Source of the DNA: Pseudomonas fluorescens HK44
Lineage (GTDB): Bacteria > Pseudomonadota > Gammaproteobacteria > Pseudomonadales > Pseudomonadaceae
Assembly: GCF_000217955.3 (NCBI RefSeq)
Contig: NZ_AFOY02000014.1
Span: forward strand, 1 to 64,000
Length of the DNA stretch: 64,000 bases
Reading direction: 5' to 3'
Position numbers and translations under genes: made by a program. Below the pieces are notes generated by a model that was not told the DNA's origin, searched no databases, and worked only from the letters and a program-made list of their open reading frames with translations. This document shows, piece by piece, positions 1 to 9,002 of the stretch (position 1 is the stretch's first letter; the number at the start of each line of letters is the position of its first letter).

Positions 1-20
1 GAGCCTGCTCGCGATGTGGC
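1..20. repeat. Partial REP element at the window edge
   Basis: The first bases match the arm of the REP class found complete at 1566-1665, 26027-26091 and 49842-49936 (core GAGCCTGCTCGCGAT). The element is cut by the window edge, so a partner arm cannot be checked. Confidence 0.6.
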
Positions 21-46
21 CAGTACTGCCAACCTCTATGTGATGG

Positions 47-1366
47 TCAGTCAGTCTCGATCCGCGAGTGTTTGCGGGTGTCTTTCATGGTCACATACAC
101 CAGCAACGACACCGCGATGCAGGCGGTGACATACCAGTAGTAACCGGTTTCCATGCCGATGCTCTTGAACCACAGGGCGATGTATTCAGCGGTACCGCCG
201 AAGATCGACACGGTCAGCGCATACGGCAGGCCGACGCCCAGGGCGCGGATTTCGGTGGGGAACAGTTCGGCTTTGACCACCGCGTTGATCGAGGTGTAGC
301 CGCTGACGATGATCAGCGCCGCCATGATCAGGAAGAACGCGCCCCACCAGGTCTGGATGGTGTGCAGGGTGGTGAGGATCGGCACGGTGAACAGGGTGCC
401 GAGAATGCCGAAGGCGATCAGGATCGGCCGCCGCCCGACTTTATCCGACAAGCCGCCGATGACCGGTTGCAGGCACATGAACAGGAACAGCGTGGCCGCC
501 GAAATGGTGGTGGAGTCGGAGATGCTCATGCCGACCGTGTTCACCAGGTATTTCTGCATGTAGGTGGTGTAGGTGTAGAAGGCCAGGGTGCCGCCCATGG
601 TCAGGCCGACCACGGTCATCAGTTCCTTGGGATGACGCAGCAGGGTGCGCATGGCGCTTTCTTTGGACTTTTCTTTCTTGGTGAACGACTCGGTTTCTTC
701 CATCCCGCGACGCAGGTACAACGCGACGATGGCACACAGTGCGCCGATACCAAACGGAATGCGCCAGCCCCAGTCGTACAGTTGTTCGGTAGTCAGGGTT
801 TGCTGCAGCACGATCAGCACGCCCAGAGCGATGAGCTGGCCGGAGATCAGCGTGACGTACTGGAAGCTCGAAAAGAAGCCGCGACGTTCCTTGGTCGCCA
901 TTTCGCTCAGGTAAGTCGCCGAGGTGCCGTACTCGCCACCCACCGACAGGCCCTGCAGCAAGCGGGCGAACACCAGCAGAATCGGTGCGCCGACGCCGAT
1001 GGTTTCATAACCCGGGCTCAACGCGATGATCAGCGAGCCGAAGCACATCAGGTACACCGACGCCATCAGCGCCGCTTTACGTCCGGCGCGGTCGGCGTAC
1101 AGGCCCATCAGCCAGCCGCCGATCGGGCGCATCAAAAAGCCCACGGCGAAAATCGCGGCGGTGTTCAGCAGTTGGGCGGTGGTGTCGCCTTTGGGGAAAA
1201 AGGCTTTGGCGAAGTACAGCGAGAAGGCGGCGTAGACGTACCAGTCGTACCACTCGACCATGTTGCCGACAGAACCGCTGAAGATCGATTTGATGCGGCT
1301 GGCCGTGGTCTTTTCTTTGGCAGGCACAGCGGCCGACCCAAGAGGCAGGGTTTGTGAGTTATCCAT
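47..1366 (-). CDS. kgtP: Alpha-ketoglutarate/proton symporter (MFS, metabolite:H+ symporter family)
   Basis: This 439-residue, 12-helix inner-membrane permease closely resembles E. coli KgtP, with the same VEWYDWYVY-type first helix (about residues 37-45), RPIGG at 80-84, the loop motif DRAGRK at 92-97 and the duplicated DKVGRR loop in the second half. It should import alpha-ketoglutarate or a related C5/C4 dicarboxylate with protons. The ATG is preceded by AAGGA. It is transcribed from its own sigma-54-type promoter (1428-1443), and the next genes upstream encode a DctB/DctD-like sensor and activator. In P. aeruginosa MifS/MifR control such a transporter, so the same role is inferred here. 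A transporter for another dicarboxylate is possible. Confidence 0.85.
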   Translation of the reverse strand: MDNSQTLPLGSAAVPAKEKTTASRIKSIFSGSVGNMVEWYDWYVYAAFSLYFAKAFFPKGDTTAQLLNTAAIFAVGFLMRPIGGWLMGLYADRAGRKAALMASVYLMCFGSLIIALSPGYETIGVGAPILLVFARLLQGLSVGGEYGTSATYLSEMATKERRGFFSSFQYVTLISGQLIALGVLIVLQQTLTTEQLYDWGWRIPFGIGALCAIVALYLRRGMEETESFTKKEKSKESAMRTLLRHPKELMTVVGLTMGGTLAFYTYTTYMQKYLVNTVGMSISDSTTISAATLFLFMCLQPVIGGLSDKVGRRPILIAFGILGTLFTVPILTTLHTIQTWWGAFFLIMAALIIVSGYTSINAVVKAELFPTEIRALGVGLPYALTVSIFGGTAEYIALWFKSIGMETGYYWYVTACIAVSLLVYVTMKDTRKHSRIETD

Positions 1367-1427
1367 GACGGATCCTTCATTTAATTGTTTTTGTGGAGCG
1401 CGCGTAAACGCAGCCTGGGAGGGCTAT

Positions 1428-1443
1428 AGCAGGAGCTGTGCCA
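1428..1443 (-). promoter_or_regulatory. Sigma-54 (RpoN) promoter of kgtP
   Basis: On the minus strand the site reads TGGCACAGCTCCTGCT. The -24 box TGGCAC is perfect and the -12 box CTGC differs from consensus TTGC by one base, with correct GG-to-GC spacing. Transcription would start near 1417, about 50 bases before the kgtP ATG. The adjacent gene encodes a GAFTGA-type sigma-54 activator. Confidence 0.75.
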
Positions 1444-1485
1444 AGGGGGAGAGGGCCGGTTTAGAGGGGTTAATGGGAATGGGTG

Positions 1486-1538
1486 AGCGGAAATCCGCTT
1501 ATTCAGATTGGGTGACAGGCGAAAAACCGCTTATGCAG
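1486..1538. promoter_or_regulatory. Tandem upstream activator sites for a sigma-54 activator
   Basis: Two related repeats lie here. The first is the dyad AGCGGAAATCCGCT (1486-1499) followed by TATTCAG. The second, at 1517-1538, contains CGAAAAACCGCTTATGCAG. The shared core CCGCTTAT(T/G)CAG starts at 1495 and 1527, 32 bp apart, or about three helical turns. Both lie about 50-95 bp upstream of the -24 box, as expected for enhancer sites bound by a DctD/MifR-type protein. Binding is inferred. Confidence 0.6.
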
Positions 1539-1565
1539 TTCATTGATTTGCGTTGTCTGTACCTG

Positions 1566-1665
1566 CCTCATCGCGAGCAGGCTTGCTCCCACAGTGGATC
1601 GGCGTCATGCACAAAATCTGAGCCTGACTCGGTCAATGTGGGAGCGAGCCTGCTCGCGATGAGGC
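1566..1665. repeat. REPIN: two inverted REP arms (class A)
   Basis: Arm 1 (about 1566-1594) and arm 2 (about 1636-1665) are inverted copies of the class A REP core TGTGGGAGCGAGCCTGCTCG, separated by about 40 bp. The element fills most of the space between mifR and the kgtP control region. Confidence 0.8.
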
Positions 1666-1686
1666 CGTTACAGACAGTACAAAAAT

Positions 1687-3021
1687 TCAGCTCTCTCGCA
1701 GGAATGTTTCTCGGCTCAGCCCATGCCGCTGCATCTTTTCATTGAAGGTCCGGCGCGGCAGTTGCAGTTCTTCCAGCACGGCTTTGATATCACCCTTGTG
1801 CCGGGTCAGCGCGGCTCGCAGGCACTGTGCTTCGAAGGCTTCCTGCTGGGCGGCGAGGGACTGGCCGGGTTCGATGCCGACCGGTTCCGGTTCGCCCAGG
1901 CCCAGCACCTGGCGCTCGGCGACGTTCGCCAGTTCGCGCACATTGCCCGGCCAGTCGTGGCTCAGCAACCGACTCAACTGCGGGCCGCTCAGAGGCGGAA
2001 AGCTGCGTCCCAGCCGCTGCGCGGCGGCATGAGCGAAGTGTTCGAACAGCAACGGAATGTCCTCACGCCGTTCGCGCAATGGCGGCAGGCGTAACTCCGC
2101 GACGTTCAGCCGATACGCCAGGTCTTCGCGAAAACGCCCGGCGCGGGCTTCATCGAGCAGGTCGGGTTTGGTCGCGGCGATGATCCGCAGGTCCACGTGA
2201 ATGCTCTGGTTGGAGCCCAGTCGCTCGAGCTTTTGCTCCTGCAACACGCGCAGTAATTTGACCTGCTGAGCCAGCGGCATGCTTTCGATTTCATCGAGGA
2301 ACAAGGTGCCGCCATCGGCGTATTCAAGCTTGCCGATACGTTTGCCCTGAGCGCCGGTGAAGGCACCGCTTTCATGACCGAACAACTCGGCTTCGAACAG
2401 CTGCTCGGGGATCGCCGCACAGTTCAGCGCCACGAACGCTTTGTCGGCGCGCGGGCCAAAATCATGCAGGCAACGGGCGACCAGCTCTTTGCCGCTGCCG
2501 GTTTCGCCACGGATCAGCACGTTCACCGGCAGCGCCGCAAGGTCCAGCACTTGCCGACGCAGGGTCTGCAAACCACGGGAGACGCCGAGCAGACTGGCGT
2601 CTAGTTTGCTGCGGTTATCGGCCTGTTCGTGCAGGGCGCGGTTTTCCAGCACCAGTCGACGTTTGTCCAGCGCCCGACGCAGGCTGCTGAGCAAGGTTTC
2701 CGGGCTGAAGGGTTTTTCGAGGAAGTCGTAGGCGCCATCGCGCATGGCTTCAACCGCCATCGGCACATCGCCGTGACCGGTCAGCAGGATCACCGGCAAA
2801 TCGGCGTCCCGCTGTTGCAGCCGGGCCAGGAGTTCCAGGCCGGTCATGCCGGGCATCCGCACATCGCTGAGGATCACCCCCGGGAAATTCGCCGGCAACT
2901 GCGCCAGGCATTCATCGGCGCGACTGAACAGTTTGACCTCGAACCCCGAGAGGCTCAGCCACTGTTCGACGGCATCGCGAATGCTGCTTTCGTCATCGAC
3001 CACGATCACCGCGTTCAACAT
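1687..3021 (-). CDS. mifR: Sigma-54-dependent response regulator, MifR/DctD type
   Basis: This 444-residue NtrC-family activator has three parts. The receiver domain (1-120) has acidic residues D9/D10 and phospho-acceptor D53 followed by VRMPG. The AAA+ domain has Walker A GETGSGKE at 172-179, the sigma-54 contact loop GAFTGA at 219-224 and Walker B ending LDEIE at 242-246. A Fis-type helix-turn-helix lies near residues 405-435. It should open the sigma-54 promoter in front of kgtP when phosphorylated by the kinase encoded just upstream, with which it overlaps by 7 bp. The family is shared with DctD for C4-dicarboxylates. The MifR name rests on the adjacent kgtP and is less certain than the biochemical class. 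Confidence 0.8.
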   Translation of the reverse strand: MLNAVIVVDDESSIRDAVEQWLSLSGFEVKLFSRADECLAQLPANFPGVILSDVRMPGMTGLELLARLQQRDADLPVILLTGHGDVPMAVEAMRDGAYDFLEKPFSPETLLSSLRRALDKRRLVLENRALHEQADNRSKLDASLLGVSRGLQTLRRQVLDLAALPVNVLIRGETGSGKELVARCLHDFGPRADKAFVALNCAAIPEQLFEAELFGHESGAFTGAQGKRIGKLEYADGGTLFLDEIESMPLAQQVKLLRVLQEQKLERLGSNQSIHVDLRIIAATKPDLLDEARAGRFREDLAYRLNVAELRLPPLRERREDIPLLFEHFAHAAAQRLGRSFPPLSGPQLSRLLSHDWPGNVRELANVAERQVLGLGEPEPVGIEPGQSLAAQQEAFEAQCLRAALTRHKGDIKAVLEELQLPRRTFNEKMQRHGLSRETFLRES

Positions 3022-4781
3022 TGAATGTGCGCCTCCAGATCGATGGGCAAGGTGAGGGTGAAGACCGCGCCGTCGCTGTGATTGTCGGCGTTCAGGCGAC
3101 CGCCCAGTTCATGCACGATGGCGAACGATACCGCCAGCCCGAGGCCCAGGCCATCACCCACCGGTTTGGTGGTGAAGAACGGATCGAAGACCTTCGGCAG
3201 ATCCTGCGGCGCAATACCGCCGCCGCTGTCGGCGACCGTCAGGCGCCACAACTGCTGATCGGCTTCAAGGCGGATTTCCAGGTGCTTGAGCGGTTTGTCA
3301 CGCATCGCGTCGAGGGCATTGCGCAGCAGATTGATCAGCACCTGTTCCAGGCGAATCGCATCGCCGCGAACCCAGGCTGGGCGACTCAGGTGCAAAACCC
3401 AGTCGATCTGTTCATCGCGTAGCCGCGCGTCAAGCAACTGCAAGGATTGATCGACCACCGCCGCCAGGTCCAGACGCTCGCGCAAACCGCTGGGGGTTTT
3501 ACGGGCGAATGTCTTGAGGTGACTGGTGAGGGCGGCCATGCGCGTCAGCATTTCATCGACCGGTCTCAGCGCTTTATACGCATCGTCGACGCGGCCGTGA
3601 TCGAGCAGCAGGCGCAAGGTTGCCAGTTGCATACGCTGGGCGGTGAGTGGCTGGTTGATTTCATGGGCCAGGGCCGCTGACATTTGCCCCAGCGCCGCGA
3701 GTTTGGCCGATTGCACCAGACCGTCCTGAGCGGTGCGCAGCTCGCGAGTGCGCTCTTCAACCAAGTGCTCTAGCTCTTCGCGGCTGCGCTGACGCAACCT
3801 GGCCAGACGCCAACGCTGGCTGAGGAACAGCAGCAAAAACACCAGTGTCAGCCACACTCCGGCAGCGGCCAGCCCGGCGTTGCGCACATCTTCGAAGGCC
3901 ACTTGTGGACGACGCAGCAGGTGCAATGTCCAGCCTTCGGTGCTCAAGGGCAGCGATTCCCAGAGGTAATCCGCTGTGCCGTCGGGGCCGTCGACGCGGG
4001 CCAGGTAACTGTTTTCGTCAAAGCGCCGAATCGGTTGATGGTCGAGCGGGGTCAGTGGTTGCTTGTCGTATTGGCGGGTGGTTTTGAGCTCGGCGCGATC
4101 AGTGTCCGATAGCGTGCCCAGCAACCGATAGCGCCACCCCGGCTGATTGGCGATAAACACAATGCCCCGCGCATCGCTGACCAGCAGGGTGTCACTGCCT
4201 TGACGCCATTCGCGCTCCAGCTCCGGAAACTCGAGTTTCACCACCATGGCGCCGAGAAACTCGCCGTTATCGCCCGTCACCGCACTGGACAGAAAATACC
4301 CGGGAATTCCACTGGTCACGCCCACTGCGTAAAAGCGCCCGGCGCCCTGGCTGCGGGTTTGGCTGAAGTAGGGCCGAAAGCCGTAGTTGTGGCCAACGTA
4401 GCTGCTGGGCAAGCGCCAATTGCTGGCAGCCACGGCCAGGCCGGTGTGATCCAGCAGTTCCAGGGTGGACGACTGGGCCGCGCCGTTGATCTTTTCCAGT
4501 TTGCGGTTCAGCGCATCCTGTTGATCAGCACCCACCGGGCCATCGAGTGCGGCGCGTAGCTGCGGGTCCAGCGCCAGCACCGCGGGCAGGGTGCGGTAGC
4601 GCTCGATCAGGGTGTGCAGGGAGTTGGCGTATAAGGCCAATTGCTGATTGGCGCGGGCGGCATCGTCCACCTGGGCCTGGCGTTCGGCGTGGCGCATGGC
4701 CAACCCGGCAGCCAACGCAGCGCCAGCGAGGATCAGCAGGGTGTACAGCGTCAGGCGTAATGGACGAGAGATCGCAAGCAT
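3015..4781 (-). CDS. mifS: Membrane sensor histidine kinase, MifS/DctB type
   Basis: This 588-residue DctB-like kinase starts at an internal ATG (4781). An upstream extension to 4880 is less likely because it is arginine-rich and precedes the membrane helix. A first helix near residues 8-26 is followed by a long periplasmic dCache-type sensor with an FRPYFSQT segment, a second helix near 305-325 and a coiled coil. The HisKA box [10 protein letters not shown] and the ATPase motifs [16 protein letters not shown] and GLGLGLAVS follow. It should sense an external dicarboxylate, probably alpha-ketoglutarate given the neighbouring permease, and phosphorylate the overlapping regulator. Confidence 0.8.
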   Translation of the reverse strand: MLAISRPLRLTLYTLLILAGAALAAGLAMRHAERQAQVDDAARANQQLALYANSLHTLIERYRTLPAVLALDPQLRAALDGPVGADQQDALNRKLEKINGAAQSSTLELLDHTGLAVAASNWRLPSSYVGHNYGFRPYFSQTRSQGAGRFYAVGVTSGIPGYFLSSAVTGDNGEFLGAMVVKLEFPELEREWRQGSDTLLVSDARGIVFIANQPGWRYRLLGTLSDTDRAELKTTRQYDKQPLTPLDHQPIRRFDENSYLARVDGPDGTADYLWESLPLSTEGWTLHLLRRPQVAFEDVRNAGLAAAGVWLTLVFLLLFLSQRWRLARLRQRSREELEHLVEERTRELRTAQDGLVQSAKLAALGQMSAALAHEINQPLTAQRMQLATLRLLLDHGRVDDAYKALRPVDEMLTRMAALTSHLKTFARKTPSGLRERLDLAAVVDQSLQLLDARLRDEQIDWVLHLSRPAWVRGDAIRLEQVLINLLRNALDAMRDKPLKHLEIRLEADQQLWRLTVADSGGGIAPQDLPKVFDPFFTTKPVGDGLGLGLAVSFAIVHELGGRLNADNHSDGAVFTLTLPIDLEAHIQC

Positions 4782-4877
4782 GGCGTAAAAACAGTCAGCA
4801 ATACGGGCGCGCACCATAGCATGCAGTGGTGCAGGAGGACTTGACCAAAGACACCGTCGGCGAGCCGTCATGGATAA

Positions 4878-4911
4878 CAAAAAAACCGCGCTGTTTTTGC
4901 AAACAGCGCGG
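4878..4911 (-). terminator. Rho-independent terminator after fumarase
   Basis: An 11-bp perfect stem, CCGCGCTGTTT (4886-4896) with AAACAGCGCGG (4901-4911), encloses the loop TTGC. Read on the minus strand it is followed by a run of seven T, directly after the fumarase stop codon. Confidence 0.9.
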
Positions 4912-4935
4912 CTTTCTTTTCCAGCGGTTAAAGGC

Positions 4936-6459
4936 TTATTGCACTTCTACCGCCAGGCTTTCACTGATTTTCTTCTGCCAGATGGCGGGGCCCGTGATGT
5001 GCACCGACTCACCTTTGCTGTCGACCGCCACGGTCACTGGCATGTCTTTTACGTCGAACTCGTAGATCGCTTCCATGCCCAGTTCGGCGAAAGCCACTAC
5101 GCGAGACTTCTTGATTGCTTGCGCCACCAGGTAAGCCGCGCCGCCTACTGCCATCAGGTAAACAGCCTTGTGGTCCTTGATCGCTTCGATCGCAGTCGGG
5201 CCGCGTTCGGATTTGCCGATCATGCCCAGCAGGCCGGTTTGTTCGAGGATCTGGCGGGTGAACTTGTCCATCCGCGTCGCGGTGGTCGGGCCAGCAGGAC
5301 CCACCACTTCTTCGCGCACCGGATCAACCGGGCCGACGTAGTAGATGAAACGACCTTTCAGGTCCACCGGGAGGGTTTCACCCTTGTTCAGCATCTCGAC
5401 CATGCGCTTGTGCGCAGCGTCGCGACCGGTGAGCATCTTGCCGTTCAGCAGGACGGTTTCGCCCGGCTTCCAGCTTTGGACTTCTTCCGGGGTCAGGGTG
5501 TCGAGATTGACGCGACGGGCCGAAGGGCCGGCTTCCCAGACAATTTCAGGGTAGGCGTCCAACGGTGGCGCTTCCAGCGATGCCGGGCCGGAGCCGTCGA
5601 GCACGAAGTGCGCGTGACGGGTGGCGGCGCAGTTGGGGATCATGCACACCGGCAACGAAGCGGCGTGGGTCGGGTAATCCATGATCTTCACGTCGAGTAC
5701 GGTGGTCAGGCCGCCCAGGCCCTGGGCGCCGATGCCCAGTTGGTTGACCTTCTCGAACAGCTCCAGACGCATCTCTTCGATACGGTTGGACGGGCCGCGT
5801 TTTTTCAGCTCGTGGATGTCGATGGATTCCATCAACACTTCCTTGGCCATCACCGCGGCTTTCTCGGCGGTGCCGCCGATGCCGATGCCGAGCATGCCCG
5901 GTGGGCACCAGCCAGCGCCCATTTCCGGAACGGTTTTCAGCACCCAGTCAACGATCGAGTCGGACGGGTTGAGCATGGCCATTTTCGACTTGTTCTCGGA
6001 ACCGCCGCCCTTGGCTGCCACGTCGACTTCCACGGTGTTACCCGGAACGATCGAGTAGTGGATCACCGCCGGGGTGTTGTCCTTGGTGTTTTTACGAGCG
6101 CCCGCCGGGTCGGCGAGGATCGAAGCACGCAGGACGTTTTCCGGCAGGTTGTAGGCGCGACGTACGCCTTCGTTGATCATGTCGTCCAGGCCCATGGTTG
6201 CGCCATCCCAGCGCACGTCCATGCCCACGCGGACAAACACGGTCACGATGCCGGTGTCCTGGCAAATCGGACGGTGGCCGGTGGCACACATGCGCGAGTT
6301 GATCAGGATCTGCGCCATCGAATCGCGGGCTGCCGGTGATTCTTCACGCAGGTAGGCCTCGTGCATCGCCTGGATGAAATCCACGGGGTGGTAGTAGGAA
6401 ATGAACTGCAGGGCGTCAGCAACGCTCTGAATCAGGTCGTCTTGCTTGATCACGGTCAT
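4936..6459 (-). CDS. fumA: Class I (iron-sulfur) fumarate hydratase
   Basis: This 507-residue cytosolic enzyme interconverts fumarate and malate in the TCA cycle. It is the oxygen-labile [4Fe-4S] class. Cysteines C66 (in PICQDTG), C185 (in GWCPPG) and C277 (in IPNCAATRH) have spacing close to the three cluster ligands of E. coli FumA. The ATG at 6459 is chosen because GAGGAG lies at the right distance; the longer reading to 6489 has no such site. It is monocistronic with its own terminator. It lies beside an alpha-ketoglutarate uptake module, so imported carbon and TCA flux are physically linked here. Confidence 0.93.
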   Translation of the reverse strand: MTVIKQDDLIQSVADALQFISYYHPVDFIQAMHEAYLREESPAARDSMAQILINSRMCATGHRPICQDTGIVTVFVRVGMDVRWDGATMGLDDMINEGVRRAYNLPENVLRASILADPAGARKNTKDNTPAVIHYSIVPGNTVEVDVAAKGGGSENKSKMAMLNPSDSIVDWVLKTVPEMGAGWCPPGMLGIGIGGTAEKAAVMAKEVLMESIDIHELKKRGPSNRIEEMRLELFEKVNQLGIGAQGLGGLTTVLDVKIMDYPTHAASLPVCMIPNCAATRHAHFVLDGSGPASLEAPPLDAYPEIVWEAGPSARRVNLDTLTPEEVQSWKPGETVLLNGKMLTGRDAAHKRMVEMLNKGETLPVDLKGRFIYYVGPVDPVREEVVGPAGPTTATRMDKFTRQILEQTGLLGMIGKSERGPTAIEAIKDHKAVYLMAVGGAAYLVAQAIKKSRVVAFAELGMEAIYEFDVKDMPVTVAVDSKGESVHITGPAIWQKKISESLAVEVQ

Positions 6460-6939
6460 GAGTCGCGCTCCTCTAAAAGACGGGAACATTCAATAAGGTG
6501 CTTGCAGTTGGGGTGCATCGGTCGGCTGCAAACACCTTTCAAGGCACGCCGGGGTTGCTGGCGCGACGCTAAAAAGGCGCGGCAGTATAACGCGCCTCGA
6601 AGCCGGGCACACCCGCCGGCAGTCAAACCAAAGTCGCATAGGGTCAAGCATGCTTATCTGTTGGCGTGGCGAGGGAGCTTGCTCCCGCTGGACTGCGAAG
6701 CAGGCCTGAAGCTTCCCACCTCGATGTATCAGGCACACCTGGCCGGCCGGATTTGCGGCCGCTTCGCAGCCGAGCGGGAGCAAGCTCCCTCGCCACAAAG
6801 GTTTGCCTGGTCTGCATTGCATCGTGCGTGCCTATCGCCCCAAAATTGAATGGTCATTCTTGAGGTGCAACACTAAAGTGGCATCTGGCATTTCAGGGCC
6901 GAACATTTTTATCAGCCCCTCTGTACGGCGAGCCCACGA
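6460..6939. other. Intergenic region between fumA and sadC
   Basis: This 480-bp gap separates the divergently transcribed fumA and sadC. Its clearest content is the class C REPIN at 6666-6796. The parts nearest each gene must hold their promoters, but no strong consensus box was recognised. No convincing gene was seen. Confidence 0.6.
6666..6796. repeat. REPIN, class C, copy 1
   Basis: Inverted arms GTGGCGAGGGAGCTTGCTCC (from 6666) and its complement (ending 6796) flank about 60 bp. The inner GCTGGACTGCGAAGC and CTTCGCAGCCGAGC are also partly complementary. The same design recurs at 13952-14083. Confidence 0.8.
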
Positions 6940-8046
6940 TTGACCCATAACGCTATCCGGAGTCTGTTGCTCAAGCGCTTTATTCTGGCGACGGGCACCT
7001 ATGCACTGGCGGTATTGCTGTTGTGGCTGGCGATTATCAGTGGTCACTATCAAGGCCCAGTGCGCAGTGCGGTGATCGGCACGCTGCTGGTGATGCTCAG
7101 CCAGTTGGTGTTGTTCGCGGTGTTTTTCACCGGGCGCAATCTGCGGTTTGCCGACCCGAGCCTGACCGAAGTTCAGGTGCTGCTGGGGCTGGGCTGGCAG
7201 ACCTGGTTGATCGCTCACCTGGACGTGGCCCGCGGCGCCTTTCTGGTGTTTTACCTGTTGATTCTGTTATTCGGCCTGTTCCATCTGCCACGCCGAGCGT
7301 TTGTCCGATGTGCGGTATTGGTTTTTGTAAGCTTTGCAGGCCTTAACCTCTGGGAAGGCTATCACCTCGAACTGGCCGACCCGGCGCTGGCGGCGCTGCA
7401 AGTCTGCGTGTTGTTTATCGTGCTGGTCTGGCTGACGCTGTATGCCAGCTACGTTCAGACCTCGCGGCAACGCATGCGCCAGCGGCGGTTTGCCTTGCAA
7501 GCGCATCAAGACACCTTGCGCGGGATGATGCGCCAACTCGAAGACCTGGTGGCCACCGACGAACTCACCGGGCTGTTCAACCGCCGGCATTTTCTACGCC
7601 TGGCTTCGCGCGAACTGCGCAGTATGGAAGAGGGCATGGTGCATGGTCTGGCACTGATTGACCTCGACCACTTCAAACGCATCAATGACAAGTATGGCCA
7701 TGCGGCCGGCGATCAGGTGTTGCAGGCGTTCGCAGGTGTCGCCACGGCCTGCCTGCGCGAAGACGATGTACTGGCGCGTTATGGCGGTGAGGAATTTGTG
7801 TTGTTGCTACCCGATTGTGGTCCCGAGCGCCTGACCTCCTGCTGCGAGCGGCTGCGCATTGCCTTTACCGATGTCGAACTGATCGGTCTGCCGGTGCAGG
7901 ACCTGAGCCTGTCCGCCGGCATGACCTTGCTTGAACCGGGTGACCACCTGGATGACGCCTTGCAGCGTGCCGATCAGGCGCTGTATCGCGCCAAGCGTGA
8001 CGGTCGCAATCGCTGTGCCGCGGCCTGGGAGAACGTCGATGCCTGA
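6940..8046 (+). CDS. sadC: Membrane diguanylate cyclase, SadC-like
   Basis: This 368-residue protein has about five or six membrane helices in residues 10-170, then a coiled segment and a GGDEF domain from about 205. The active site is GGEEF at 282-286 and the product-inhibition site RxxD is intact (R273, D276, five residues upstream). It should make cyclic di-GMP at the inner membrane and favour surface attachment, as SadC does in P. aeruginosa. The start is TTG; no ATG is available between the upstream stop (6874) and this codon. P. aeruginosa SadC is longer at the N-terminus. The gene overlaps the next one by 8 bp, and the order matches the SadC locus of PAO1. Confidence 0.8.
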   Translation: MTHNAIRSLLLKRFILATGTYALAVLLLWLAIISGHYQGPVRSAVIGTLLVMLSQLVLFAVFFTGRNLRFADPSLTEVQVLLGLGWQTWLIAHLDVARGAFLVFYLLILLFGLFHLPRRAFVRCAVLVFVSFAGLNLWEGYHLELADPALAALQVCVLFIVLVWLTLYASYVQTSRQRMRQRRFALQAHQDTLRGMMRQLEDLVATDELTGLFNRRHFLRLASRELRSMEEGMVHGLALIDLDHFKRINDKYGHAAGDQVLQAFAGVATACLREDDVLARYGGEEFVLLLPDCGPERLTSCCERLRIAFTDVELIGLPVQDLSLSAGMTLLEPGDHLDDALQRADQALYRAKRDGRNRCAAAWENVDA

Positions 8047-8974
8047 GTTGCGAGTGGGCGAACGTCAGTGGTCGGTGGCAGCGGGCAGCAACCTGCTCGA
8101 TGCCTTGAACCAGAACGGCTCGCATGTGCCCTACAGTTGCCGCGCCGGCAGTTGCCACGCATGCCTGGTGCATTGCCTCAAAGGCGAGGTAAGCGACCGA
8201 CGACCCGATGCGCTGGGCACCGAGCAACGTGAGCGAGGTTGGCGGCTGGCCTGTCAGTGCGAGGTCGTCGATGATCTGCACGTGGCGGTGTTCGATCCGC
8301 TGCGCGATGGCTTGCCGGCCACCGTTGTAGCGGCCGACTGGTTGAGTGCCAGCGTGTTGCGCCTGCGCTTGCAGCCCGAGCGGCCCTTGCGTTATCAGGC
8401 CGGGCAGCATCTGGTGTTGTGGGCTGGCAACGTGGCGCGGCCGTATTCGCTGGCCAGCCTGCCGCAGGAAGATCGTTTTCTGGAGTTTCACCTCGACTGT
8501 CGCTTGCCGGGCGAATTCAGCGATGCGGCACGCTTGCTGAAAATCGGTGACCCGATTCGCCTGGGCGAGTTGCGCGGCGGTGCGCTGCATTACGACCCCG
8601 ACTGGCAAACCCAGCCGTTGTGGCTGCTGGCGGCCGGCACCGGATTGGCGCCATTGTTCGGCGTTTTGCGTGAGGCGTTGCGCCAGGATCACCAAGGCTC
8701 CATTCGGGTGATTCATCTGGCCCACGATACCCGCGAGCATTACCTGGCCAAACCCTTGGCAGCGCTGGCAGCACACCATCCCAACCTGAGCGTCGAACTG
8801 TTGACAGCGGCTGAGTTGACCGCGGCTTTGGCGCAATTGCGCCTTGTTTCCCGGCAAACCCTGGCATTACTCTGCGGGCACCCCGACAGCGTCGACGCCT
8901 TTGCCCGGCGCCTGTACCTGGCTGGGCTGCCGCGCAATCAACTGTTGGCCGATGTCTTCGTGCCGCGGGGTTGA
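8039..8974 (+). CDS. Ferredoxin-domain oxidoreductase (2Fe-2S, FAD/NAD(P)H)
   Basis: This 311-residue electron-transfer protein starts at ATG 8039, inside the sadC end. The N-terminal plant-type ferredoxin domain has C34, C39 and C42 (CRAGSCHAC) and a fourth cysteine at C72. A ferredoxin-reductase domain follows with the FAD motif RPYSLAS and the nucleotide motif AAGTGLAPL. It resembles the reductase component of multicomponent oxygenases, but no oxygenase gene is nearby. Its partner is therefore unknown. Translational coupling to sadC suggests co-expression, and the same order occurs in P. aeruginosa. Confidence 0.85.
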   Translation: MPELRVGERQWSVAAGSNLLDALNQNGSHVPYSCRAGSCHACLVHCLKGEVSDRRPDALGTEQRERGWRLACQCEVVDDLHVAVFDPLRDGLPATVVAADWLSASVLRLRLQPERPLRYQAGQHLVLWAGNVARPYSLASLPQEDRFLEFHLDCRLPGEFSDAARLLKIGDPIRLGELRGGALHYDPDWQTQPLWLLAAGTGLAPLFGVLREALRQDHQGSIRVIHLAHDTREHYLAKPLAALAAHHPNLSVELLTAAELTAALAQLRLVSRQTLALLCGHPDSVDAFARRLYLAGLPRNQLLADVFVPRG

Positions 8975-9002
8975 ACGCGAAATCACTTTCATGAGACTCA
9001 CT

